Made by a program: the position numbers and the translations under genes. This document shows, piece by piece, positions 1 to 6,198 of a stretch of DNA of 6,582 bases. Position 1 is the first letter of the stretch. Each line of letters begins with the position of its first letter. The DNA comes from Nitrosomonadales bacterium. Its GTDB lineage: Bacteria > Pseudomonadota > Gammaproteobacteria > Burkholderiales > Sulfuricellaceae. The stretch spans positions 438-7,019 of the forward strand of contig PQAG01000019.1 of NCBI GenBank assembly GCA_003104895.1, given 5' to 3'. A model generated the notes under the pieces. The model searched no databases. It was not told the origin of the DNA and worked only from the letters and a program-made list of their open reading frames with translations.

Positions 1-1232
1 TCGGTCAGGAGCAGGGCGTCCACGCTGGACAGCACCTTGACGAAATCCTCGAACAGATCGCGGGTGCGGGTGTAGCGGTGGGGCTGGAATGCCAGCACCA
101 GCCGCCGGCCGGGGAAGGCGCCGCGCGCGGCCGCCACCGTGGCGGCCATCTCCACCGGATGATGGCCGTAGTCGTCAATTAGAGTAAAACTTCCTCGCCC
201 TTGCTCGGGCGAGGAAACGGTTGCCCCCTCTCCCCTCTGCGGGAGAGGGTTGGGGAGAGGGATTGCCACTTCGCCATAGCGCTCGAAACGCCGGCCGACA
301 CCCTTGAACTCGGCCAGCGCCTTGACGATGGCGGCGTCTGAAGCGCCCACTTCGCTGGCCACCGCGATGGCTGCCAGCGCGTTCAGAACGTAATGCATGC
401 CGGGCAGGTTGAGGGTGATGTCGAGTTTCGTGGTCTTGCCGTTGACGCGGATCACGGTGAACTTCATCTGGCCGTTGCTGGCCTGCACGTCGACGGCGCG
501 CACCCTGGCGTCTTCGGACAGGCCATAGGTCCATACCGGCTTGGTGAACCGCGGCAGAATCTCGCGCACCACCGGATCGTCCACGCACACCACCGCCATG
601 CCGTAGAAGGGCAGATGCTGGGTAAAATCCACGAACGCCTGCTTGAGGCGGTTGAAGTCGTGGCCGTAGGTTTCCATGTGGTCCTGGTCGATGTTGGTGA
701 TCACCGCCAGAATCGGGTTGAGCAGAAGAAATGAGGCATCGGATTCGTCCGCTTCTGCCACCAGAAACTCGCCCGAGCCCAGGCGCGCGTTGGTGCCCGC
801 GGCTTCCAGCCGGCCGCCGATGACGAAGGTGGGGTCCATGCCCGCCTCGGCCAGGATGCTGGCGATGAGGCTGGTGGTGGTGGTCTTGCCGTGGGTGCCG
901 GCGACCGCGATGCCCTGCTTGAAGCGCATCAGTTCGGCCAGCATCATGGCGCGCGGCACGACGGGAATCTTGTGCTCGCGCGCAGCGATCACTTCCGGAT
1001 TGCTTTCCTTGACCGCCGTGGATGTGACCACGACATCGGCATTGGCGACATTGCCTTCGGCATGCCCCTTGAAGACCCTGGCGCCGAGATTCTTCAGGTG
1101 CTGGGTGGCGGCGTTGGCGGAGATGTCGGAGCCGCTGACCTTGAAGCCCTGGTTCAGCAGCACTTCCGCAATCCCGCTCATGCCGGCGCCGCCGATGCCG
1201 ACGAAATGAATACGCTTAACTTTATGTTTCAT
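1..1232 (-). CDS. murC: UDP-N-acetylmuramate--L-alanine ligase MurC (3' end outside window)
   Basis: This cytoplasmic ATP-dependent ligase adds L-alanine to UDP-MurNAc, the first amino acid of the peptidoglycan stem peptide. 410 complete codons are visible and the frame stays open to the left edge; by comparison with usual MurC length, roughly the last 70-90 residues are missing. Motifs read in order: the UDP-binding glycine loop GIGGAGMSG (12-20), the ATP P-loop GTHGKTT (112-118), EADESDASF (160-168), NIDQDHMETY (180-189), GRRFE (313-317), DDYGHHP (353-359) and QPHRYTRT (383-390). The start at 1232 gives the standard MKHKVKRIHFVG N-terminus and has AGGA 8 nt upstream. The odd feature is about 20 extra residues, PLPNPLPQRGEG to EQGRG (about 325-347), between GRRFERYGE and DDYGHHP, encoded by a palindromic element and leaving the frame intact. 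All motifs within the visible part are present, so the gene looks functional. Confidence 0.97.
   Translation of the reverse strand, partial: MKHKVKRIHFVGIGGAGMSGIAEVLLNQGFKVSGSDISANAATQHLKNLGARVFKGHAEGNVANADVVVTSTAVKESNPEVIAAREHKIPVVPRAMMLAELMRFKQGIAVAGTHGKTTTTSLIASILAEAGMDPTFVIGGRLEAAGTNARLGSGEFLVAEADESDASFLLLNPILAVITNIDQDHMETYGHDFNRLKQAFVDFTQHLPFYGMAVVCVDDPVVREILPRFTKPVWTYGLSEDARVRAVDVQASNGQMKFTVIRVNGKTTKLDITLNLPGMHYVLNALAAIAVASEVGASDAAIVKALAEFKGVGRRFERYGEVAIPLPNPLPQRGEGATVSSPEQGRGSFTLIDDYGHHPVEMAATVAAARGAFPGRRLVLAFQPHRYTRTRDLFEDFVKVLSSVDALLLT
188..262 (-). repeat. Two-hairpin palindromic element inserted in frame in murC
   Basis: Two perfect inverted repeats lie side by side. The first is TTCCTCGCCC (191-200) and GGGCGAGGAA (207-216) with a 6-nt loop. 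The second is CCCTCTCCC (226-234) and GGGAGAGGG (241-249) with a 6-nt loop, followed by another copy of GGGAGAGGG at 253-261. Read in the murC frame the segment encodes PLPNPLPQRGEG and then SSPEQGRG. In another frame it gives NPSPQPSPAEGRG, the peptide style often seen where a common proteobacterial interspersed palindrome is translated. It falls at the junction of the MurC central and C-terminal domains, where the family has a variable loop. The exact ends are uncertain by several bases. That it is an insertion is inferred from the extra length compared with MurC of relatives. Confidence 0.85.
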
Positions 1233-1368
1233 TATGCGTTTCCTGTAAATGGTCAAGTCGGCATCCGGTGGCATTCGCGGACGCTCCCATCCCCGCCTTG
1301 CGGGGCCCCTGCTCGCTGCTCATGCCAGCCATGCCCACGAAATGAATGTTTTTTACCTTATGCCGCAT
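1222..1368 (-). CDS. 48-aa leader ORF carrying a truncated murC N-terminus (duplicated murG/murC junction)
   Basis: The product begins MRHKVKNIHFVGMAGMS, which matches the real MurC start MKHKVKRIHFVGIGGAGMS except for substitutions and loss of two residues of the glycine loop. It then departs into SEQGPRKAGMG and ends LDHLQETHNET. The ORF overlaps the murG stop by 11 nt and the murC start by 11 nt, and both overlaps have the form ATG-NNN-CATAA, so the same junction appears twice. It has a strong site, AAGGAG 7 nt before its ATG, better than that of murC itself. About 40 of 54 ungapped bases match the murC 5' end and many differences are at third codon positions, so this is not a recent duplication. 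I read it as a remnant of an older murC start, probably still translated and coupling murG to murC. It has no ligase function by itself. Confidence 0.75.
   Translation of the reverse strand: MRHKVKNIHFVGMAGMSSEQGPRKAGMGASANATGCRLDHLQETHNET
1241..1244 (-). promoter_or_regulatory. murC ribosome binding site
   Basis: AGGA on the minus strand stands 8 nt before the murC ATG at 1232. It lies inside the 48-codon leader ORF, so ribosomes finishing that ORF at 1222-1224 would stop on top of the murC start and could reinitiate there. Confidence 0.7.
1291..1309. repeat. GC-rich palindrome between murG and murC
   Basis: CCCCGC (1291-1296) and GCGGGG (1300-1305) form a perfect 6-bp stem with a 3-nt loop, and the overlapping GGGGCCCC (1302-1309) is self-complementary. 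The palindrome begins just where the leader ORF stops resembling murC, so it or its flanks may be an inserted repeat unit covering roughly 1250-1317. There is no T-run, so it is not a typical intrinsic terminator, and murC downstream must be expressed. Confidence 0.6.
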
Positions 1369-2494
1369 GAGCCAACTCCTTGCAGATTGCCGCAACGTGA
1401 TGCGTTGCATCCGGTTTTGCCAGGGCGCGTGCTTTTTTTGACATGGCCAGCAGCTTTTCGCGCGTGAGTTCCTGTAGCAGCGTGGCCAGCTTTTCTGCCG
1501 TGAGTTCCGTTTGCTGCATCAGCACTGCCGCGCCGCTGTCGCTCAGGAAGCGGGCATTGGTGGTCTGGTGGTCGTCCACCGCGTGGGGATAGGGCACCAG
1601 CACGCTGGCTGCGCCGGCGGCGGCGAGTTCCGCCACGGTCAGGGCGCCGGAGCGGCAGATCACCAGGTCGGCCCAGGCATACTGCGCGGCCATGTCGTCG
1701 ATGAAGGGGCGGCAGTCTGCTTCAACACCAGCCGCCTGGTAATTGTCCTGAAGCGCCTCGATGTGCTTGGCGCCGGACTGGTGAACGATCTGTGGCCGCT
1801 GCGCGGCGGGGATCATGGCCATGGCTTGGGGAACCACCTCGTTCAAGGCTGCCGCGCCAAGGCTGCCGCCCACCACCAGCACCCGCAGCGGGCCTTCCCG
1901 CCCGGCAAGGCGAGCGGCTGGCTCTGCAATGGCGGCAATGCCGGCCCGCACCGGGTTGCCGCACCACTCGGTTTCGGCCTTGCCGCACGGCAGGGGCTTG
2001 TCCTTGTCGCCCTTGAAAGCGCCGGGGAAGGCGACCAGCACCTTGCCGGCGAGGCAGGCCAGAACGCGGTTGGTCAGCCCGGCGATGGAGTTCTGTTCGT
2101 GCACCGCCAGCGGCCTGGCCAGCAGGGCGGCCATCATGCCGCCGGGGAAAGCCGGATAGCCCCCCATGCCCAGCACCACGTCGGGGCGGTGCGCCAGAAT
2201 GGCCCTGATGCTCTGCCAGAAGGCCCGCAACAGCTGCAGCGGCAGCAACACGGGGCGCAGCAGCCCCTTGCCGCGCAGGCCGGAGAAATTGATCCAGGCC
2301 ATCTCATAGCCGTGCTGCGGCACCAGGGTGGCTTCCATGCCATTGCGGGTGCCGAGCCAGATTACTTTCCAGCCTTCATTGCGCAGGTAATCGGCGACGG
2401 CCAGCGCCGGCATCACGTGCCCGCCCGTGCCGCCTGCCATGATCATCAAGGTTCGTGAGGAGTGAGGAGTGAGGGGTGAGGAGGCGTAGTTCAT
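1358..2494 (-). CDS. murG: Lipid II synthase MurG (UDP-GlcNAc:undecaprenyl-PP-MurNAc-pentapeptide GlcNAc transferase)
   Basis: MurG is a GT-B glycosyltransferase on the inner face of the membrane that converts lipid I to lipid II. The 378-residue product is longer than E. coli MurG (355). Motifs: GGTGGH (21-26), MGGYPAFPGG (110-119), HEQN (132-135), GGSLGA (209-214), HQSGAKH (238-244), CRSGALTVAEL (280-290) and PYPHAVDDHQTTNA (301-314). The start at 2494 is chosen because its ATG overlaps the ftsW stop as ATGA and AAGGGG lies 8 nt upstream; ATG codons at residues 17 and 19 are possible internal starts. Two oddities stand out. Residues 5-14 (SSPLTPHSSR) are encoded by a tandem heptamer array. 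The loop before EWCGNPVR (about 161-176, KGDKDKPLPCGKAET) looks several residues longer than in relatives I know. The stop at 1358-1360 overlaps the leader ORF. Confidence 0.97.
   Translation of the reverse strand: MNYASSPLTPHSSRTLMIMAGGTGGHVMPALAVADYLRNEGWKVIWLGTRNGMEATLVPQHGYEMAWINFSGLRGKGLLRPVLLPLQLLRAFWQSIRAILAHRPDVVLGMGGYPAFPGGMMAALLARPLAVHEQNSIAGLTNRVLACLAGKVLVAFPGAFKGDKDKPLPCGKAETEWCGNPVRAGIAAIAEPAARLAGREGPLRVLVVGGSLGAAALNEVVPQAMAMIPAAQRPQIVHQSGAKHIEALQDNYQAAGVEADCRPFIDDMAAQYAWADLVICRSGALTVAELAAAGAASVLVPYPHAVDDHQTTNARFLSDSGAAVLMQQTELTAEKLATLLQELTREKLLAMSKKARALAKPDATHHVAAICKELAHAA
1376..1381 (-). promoter_or_regulatory. Strong ribosome binding site of the leader ORF (probable ancestral murC site)
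   Basis: AAGGAG lies inside the last codons of murG, 7 nt before the ATG at 1368. Position and strength are those expected for the original murC start overlapping murG, which supports the view that the leader ORF start is the ancestral murC start. Confidence 0.7.
2455..2482. repeat. Heptamer tandem array inside the murG N-terminus
   Basis: On the plus strand there are four 7-bp units: GTGAGGA, GTGAGGA, GTGAGGG and GTGAGGA. The sense strand encodes SSPLTPHSSR, residues 5-14 of MurG, between the ATGA-coupled start and the conserved LMIMAGGTGGH core. Heptamers are not a multiple of three, so gain or loss of one unit would shift the frame from the upstream start but leave the internal ATG codons at residues 17 and 19 intact. 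Confidence 0.85.
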
Positions 2495-3645
2495 ACTGCA
2501 TACCCCTTCAACAATTGCCGATTCTCATAGTCCACGCGGAGCAGCACTGCCAGCGCGATGCAGTTGGCAACGATGCCGCTGCCGCCGAAGGACAGCAGGG
2601 GCAGGGTCAGGCCCTTGGTGGGCAGCAGGCCCATGTTGACGCCGATGTTGATGATGGCCTGAACCGCCAGCCAGATGCCGATGCCCTGAGCGGCCAGGGC
2701 CGAGAAATGCCTTTCCTGCTTCTCTGCGGCGCGGCCGATCAGGAAGGCGCGGATCGTGATCCAGGCAAAACCCAGCACCACCGCGGCGACTCCGGCAAAG
2801 CCCAGCTCCTCGGCAATCACGGCGAGCAGGAAATCGGTATGCGCTTCGGGCAGGTAGAGCAGTTTTTCCACGCTGGCGCCCAGCCCCACGCCCAGCCATT
2901 CGCCGCGCCCGAAGGCGATGAGCGCGTGGGAGAGCTGGTAGCCCTTGCCGAACGGGTCGGCCCAGGGATCCATGAAGCCGATGATGCGCTGCATGCGGTA
3001 GGGCGAGGTCCAGATCAGCAGCAGGAAGCCGATCACCAGCAGCACGATCAGGCCGGCGAACAGGCGCCAGTTCAGGCCGCCGAGCCAGAGGATGCCCATG
3101 GCGATGGAGATGATCACCGCGAAGGCGCCGAAATCCGGCTCGCGCAGCAGCAGCCCGCCGATCAGCAGCATCACCATGAGCATGGGCATGAAGCCCTTGG
3201 TGAAGTTGTCCATCAGCGCCGCCTTGCGCACCGTGTAGTCGGCGGCGTACATCACCACGACCAGTTTCATGAATTCCGATGGCTGCAGGTTGGCCACGCC
3301 GAGGGATAGCCAGCGCTGGCTGCCGTTCACTTCGCGGCCCACGCCGGGGATCAGCACCAGGACCAGCAGCACGATGCCGGCCAGGAACAGCCAGGGTGAG
3401 AGCTTCTGCCAGCCGCGCAGCGGCACCTGGAAGGCGATGGCGCCGGCGATCAGGCCGGCAGCCAGAAAGACGCCCTGGCGCAGCAGGAAATAGCTTTCAT
3501 TGAAGCCGGTCATGCGGCTCGCGCCCGCGCTGGCGATGGAGGCGGAGTACACCATGATCAGTCCGAAGGCGAGCAGCAGCAGCACCGACCACAGCAGGGG
3601 CTGGTCGTAATCGGAGCGGGCGTGCTGGGCGGCCGGGTAGTACAT
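2491..3645 (-). CDS. ftsW: Septal peptidoglycan glycosyltransferase FtsW (SEDS family)
   Basis: FtsW is an integral inner-membrane SEDS glycosyltransferase that polymerises lipid II at the division site together with the transpeptidase FtsI. The 384-residue product has about ten hydrophobic segments, starting near 17-36. Family motifs are NGSQRWLSLG..QPSEFMK (107-127), SPYRMQRI (214-221), LPEAHTDFLLAVIAEELG (265-282), where D271 corresponds to the catalytic aspartate of the SEDS family, and LPTKGLTLPLLSFGGSG (341-357). It is shorter than E. coli FtsW (414) mainly through a shorter cytoplasmic N-terminus. Its position between murD and murG identifies it as FtsW rather than RodA. The start ATG shares one base with the murD stop (TGATG), with GGAGG 10 nt upstream, and its stop overlaps the murG start. 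It is the one complete dcw gene here with no repeat inside it or directly in its flanks. Confidence 0.97.
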   Translation of the reverse strand: MYYPAAQHARSDYDQPLLWSVLLLLAFGLIMVYSASIASAGASRMTGFNESYFLLRQGVFLAAGLIAGAIAFQVPLRGWQKLSPWLFLAGIVLLVLVLIPGVGREVNGSQRWLSLGVANLQPSEFMKLVVVMYAADYTVRKAALMDNFTKGFMPMLMVMLLIGGLLLREPDFGAFAVIISIAMGILWLGGLNWRLFAGLIVLLVIGFLLLIWTSPYRMQRIIGFMDPWADPFGKGYQLSHALIAFGRGEWLGVGLGASVEKLLYLPEAHTDFLLAVIAEELGFAGVAAVVLGFAWITIRAFLIGRAAEKQERHFSALAAQGIGIWLAVQAIINIGVNMGLLPTKGLTLPLLSFGGSGIVANCIALAVLLRVDYENRQLLKGYAV

Positions 3646-5030
3646 CAGTCCTTGCCCTCCTTTGCCAGTTGCCGCACTGCGCTGACGAAGGCCTCGGCGC
3701 GGTGCACGTAATTGCGGAACATGTCGAAGCTGGCGCAGGCGGGGGAGAGCAGCACGGCATCACCGGACTGAGCCTGGCTGAAGCTGAACTGCACCGCTTC
3801 CTCCATGCTGCCGGCGCGCAGCAACGGCACGCCGCTTTTTTCCAGCACCGCGCCGATCCTGGCGCCGTCGCGCCCGATCAGCACGACGGCACGGGCGTGC
3901 CTGGCCACGGCCGGGGCGAGCGGGCTGAAATCCTGTCCCTTGCCGTCGCCGCCGGCGATCAGCACCACCTTGCACGGCATGCCGGTCAGGGCCGCCACGG
4001 TCGCGCCGACGTTGGTTCCCTTGGAATCGTCGTAGAAGGTGACGCTGTTGATCTCGGCCACCTTTTCCACCCGGTGCGGCAGGCCCTTGAAATGGCGCAG
4101 CGCGTCGAGCAGGGGCTCGAAGGGCAGCCCGATGGCGCGGCACAAGGCCAGAGCCGCCAGGGCATTGGCGGCATTGTGCAGGCCGGCCAGGGGCAGCTCG
4201 TTTACGGGCAGCAGGCGCCTCGAACCCTGAGCCAGCCATTGCTGGCTGTCCATCTTCAGGATGCCCCAGCCGCATTCATTGGCGGGCGCGTCGAGGCCGA
4301 AAGTTTCGATATGCCGCCCGGGCAGGGCCATGGCCATGGTGCGCGCATCTTCGCGGTTCAGTATCTGGGCGCCGGAGCCATGAAATACGCGGGTTTTGGC
4401 GGCAGTGTAGTGATCCATGCCGGTATAGCGGTCGAGATGGTCCTCGCTGATGTTGAGCACGGTGGCTGCAGAAGCATCGAGGCTGGCCGTGGTTTCGAGC
4501 TGAAAGCTGGAGAGCTCAAGCACGAAGACGCCGGGCATTCCGTTCTGTTCCGCCTCGATCAGGGCATCCAGCACCGGCAGGCCGATATTGCCGGCCACCG
4601 TGGTCCTGAGGCCGGCGGCACGGCACATGGCGCCGGCCATTTCGGTGACCGTGCTCTTGCCGTTGGAGCCGGTGATGGCTATTAGGTGAGGGGCGAGCGG
4701 TGAGCGGTGAGCGGCGAGGGCCAGGGCGAACAGTTCCACGTCGCCGGCTACCGGCACGCCGCGCGCGACTGCTGCGGCGACGTGGGGTTCGGCAAGGGGC
4801 ACGCCGGGACTGATGGCGATCATGTCGATGCCGTTGAACAGCGCGTCGCTGAATGGGCCGGTGATCAGGGGCACAGCGGGGAATCCGGCATGGAAACGGG
4901 TGGCGTGGGGGGGCGCTTCGCGGCTGTCGGCGACCGATACCCGTGCGCCGTGGCGCAGCAGGAAGCGCGCCATGGACAGGCCGGTGTCGCCGAGCCCGAG
5001 AACGAGTATGTTTTTATCCTTGATGTTCAT
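3645..5030 (-). CDS. murD: UDP-N-acetylmuramoyl-L-alanine--D-glutamate ligase MurD
   Basis: This cytoplasmic ATP-dependent ligase adds D-glutamate to UDP-MurNAc-L-Ala. The 461-residue product has the three Mur ligase domains. The N-terminal UDP-binding fold carries LGLGDTGLSMARFL (11-24). The central ATPase domain has the P-loop GSNGKST (121-127), ELSSFQLE (172-179), and NISEDHLDRY followed by AAKTR, where K212 matches the carbamylated lysine of the family. The C-terminal domain has YDDSKGTN (333-340) and SPACASFDMFRNYVHRAEAF (429-448). The start gives a standard N-terminus, but the site before it is weak: GGA only 5 nt upstream, directly after a long inverted repeat that fills the mraY-murD gap. 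Residues 104-116, just before the conserved IAITGSNGKST, are encoded by a heptamer array. The stop overlaps the ftsW start by one base. Confidence 0.97.
   Translation of the reverse strand: MNIKDKNILVLGLGDTGLSMARFLLRHGARVSVADSREAPPHATRFHAGFPAVPLITGPFSDALFNGIDMIAISPGVPLAEPHVAAAVARGVPVAGDVELFALALAAHRSPLAPHLIAITGSNGKSTVTEMAGAMCRAAGLRTTVAGNIGLPVLDALIEAEQNGMPGVFVLELSSFQLETTASLDASAATVLNISEDHLDRYTGMDHYTAAKTRVFHGSGAQILNREDARTMAMALPGRHIETFGLDAPANECGWGILKMDSQQWLAQGSRRLLPVNELPLAGLHNAANALAALALCRAIGLPFEPLLDALRHFKGLPHRVEKVAEINSVTFYDDSKGTNVGATVAALTGMPCKVVLIAGGDGKGQDFSPLAPAVARHARAVVLIGRDGARIGAVLEKSGVPLLRAGSMEEAVQFSFSQAQSGDAVLLSPACASFDMFRNYVHRAEAFVSAVRQLAKEGKD
4685..4719. repeat. Heptamer tandem array inside murD
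   Basis: On the plus strand there are five consecutive 7-bp units: GGTGAGG, GGCGAGC, GGTGAGC, GGTGAGC and GGCGAGG. In the murD frame this encodes residues 104-116 (ending AAHRSPLAPHL), a segment linking the N-terminal domain to the ATPase core. Five units are 35 bp, so the array itself is not a multiple of three and the flanking bases must have compensated. Confidence 0.85.
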
Positions 5031-5041
5031 GAATATCCGGG

Positions 5042-5115
5042 TAATGAGCGATGGGTCATGGGGGATGAGTACCCCTCCAGCCCTTTACTCATCACACATT
5101 CCCCATTCCTCATTA
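5042..5115. repeat. Inverted heptamer element filling the mraY-murD gap
   Basis: Two 30-bp arms (5042-5071 and 5086-5115) are imperfect inverted repeats matching at 24 of 30 positions, around a 14-nt spacer. Both ends of each arm are exact: TAATGAG pairs with CTCATTA, and GATGAGTA with TACTCATC. Each arm has a 7-bp period. The element takes up nearly the whole 82-nt gap. The mraY stop codon is its first three bases in transcription order, directly followed by TGA, and it ends 11 bases before the murD ATG. In RNA it would form a long hairpin just before the weak murD start site. Confidence 0.9.
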
Positions 5116-6198
5116 GCGTAACTTCAACGTCGAAAGACCGACCAGCACCAGCATCATGGTGATGATCCAGAAGCGCACCACCACCTGGGTTTCCTTCCAT
5201 CCCTTGAGCTCATAGTGGTGATGCAGCGGCGCCATGCGGAAGACGCGCTTGCCCGTGAGCTTGAAGGAAGCCACCTGGATCATCACCGACAGGGTTTCCA
5301 CCACGAACACGCCGCCCATGATGAAAAACACGATTTCCTGGCGCACGATCACCGCCACCACGCCGAGCGCGGCACCCAGGGCCAGCGCGCCGACATCGCC
5401 CATGAACACTTCGGCCGGGTAGGCGTTGAACCACAGGAAACCCAGGCCCGCCCCCGCCAGCGCGGCACAGAAGATGGTCAGTTCGCCGGCGCCGGGAATG
5501 TGCGGAACGCCCAGGTAGCGGGCAAAGTAGAAGTGGCCGGCGACATAGGCGAAGATGCCCAGCGCCCCCCCCACCATCACCGTTGGGAGGATGGCGAGGC
5601 CGTCCAGGCCGTCGGTGAGGTTGACCGCATTGCTGCCGCCGACGATCACGAAGTAGGTCAGCACCATGAATCCCACCGCGCCCAGCGGGATGGAAACGGA
5701 TTTGAAGAAGGGCACGATCATTTCGGTCTGCACCGGCAGATTGGCGCGGTAGGCGAGATAGGCGGCGACGCCGGCGCCGATGAGGGATTGCCAGAAAAAC
5801 TTGGCCCTGGCCGACAGCCCCTTGGGATTGCGGTGCACCACCTTGCGGTAGTCATCGACCCAGCCGACGATGCCGAAGCCCAGCGTGGTGAGCAGGGCTA
5901 CCCACACGTAATGGTTTTTCAGGTCGGCCCACAGCAGGGTGGCGATGCTGATGGACACGAGGATCAAAGCGCCGCCCATGGTCGGTGTGCCGCTTTTGGC
6001 CAGGTGGGTTTGCGGGCCGTCATTGCGTACCGCCTGGCCGATTTTGTAGGCCGTCAGCTTGCGGATCATGGCCGGTCCGACCAGGAATGAAATCAGCAGC
6101 GAAGTCAGGATCGCCAGCACCGCGCGCAGGGTGATGTAGTTGAACACGTTGAACGCGCGGATGTCCTGCGCCAGCCACTGGGCGAGAGCTAGTAACAT
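5113..6198 (-). CDS. mraY: Phospho-N-acetylmuramoyl-pentapeptide-transferase MraY
   Basis: MraY is an integral membrane enzyme that transfers phospho-MurNAc-pentapeptide from UDP to undecaprenyl phosphate, making lipid I. At 361 residues it is close to the E. coli length of 360. Family motifs: GPQTHLAKSGTPTMGG (61-76), the catalytic DD pair (115-116) in GWVDDYRK, NLTDGLDG (193-200), NAYPAEVFMGDVG with D268 (258-270), and the HHH motif APLHHHYE (323-330). About ten membrane segments can be traced. The frame is open upstream to an ATG at 6300, but those 34 codons translate the repeat element. The start at 6198 gives the family N-terminus (MLLALAQWL..FNVFNYITLRA) and has GGAGG 4 nt upstream. That start codon lies in a perfect 9-bp hairpin. 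The stop codon lies in the next repeat element. Confidence 0.97.
   Translation of the reverse strand: MLLALAQWLAQDIRAFNVFNYITLRAVLAILTSLLISFLVGPAMIRKLTAYKIGQAVRNDGPQTHLAKSGTPTMGGALILVSISIATLLWADLKNHYVWVALLTTLGFGIVGWVDDYRKVVHRNPKGLSARAKFFWQSLIGAGVAAYLAYRANLPVQTEMIVPFFKSVSIPLGAVGFMVLTYFVIVGGSNAVNLTDGLDGLAILPTVMVGGALGIFAYVAGHFYFARYLGVPHIPGAGELTIFCAALAGAGLGFLWFNAYPAEVFMGDVGALALGAALGVVAVIVRQEIVFFIMGGVFVVETLSVMIQVASFKLTGKRVFRMAPLHHHYELKGWKETQVVVRFWIITMMLVLVGLSTLKLR

Noticed and set aside
175..588. Minus-strand frame ending NPSPQPSPAEGRG, overlapping murC
   Set aside because: It is an alternative frame of murC; the repeat peptide is only the palindromic element read out of frame.
1429..1442. T-run after a GC-rich stretch as a terminator
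   Set aside because: It lies inside murG, has no adjacent stable stem in the sense orientation, and murC must be transcribed beyond it.
1511..2458. Long open frame on the plus strand opposite murG (315 codons)
   Set aside because: It is antisense to a clearly recognised gene and rich in His, Gly and Ala as expected from GC-rich codon complement; no family resemblance.
2476..3309. Open frame on the plus strand opposite ftsW (277 codons)
   Set aside because: Antisense shadow of FtsW membrane segments, without any motif.
3669..4685. Long open frame on the plus strand opposite murD (338 codons)
   Set aside because: It mirrors the murD codons, with no start-site context and no recognisable domain; it reflects third-position GC bias.
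5215..6090. Long open frame on the plus strand opposite mraY (291 codons)
   Set aside because: The His, Asp and Gly-rich sequence is the complement of membrane-segment codons; not a credible protein.
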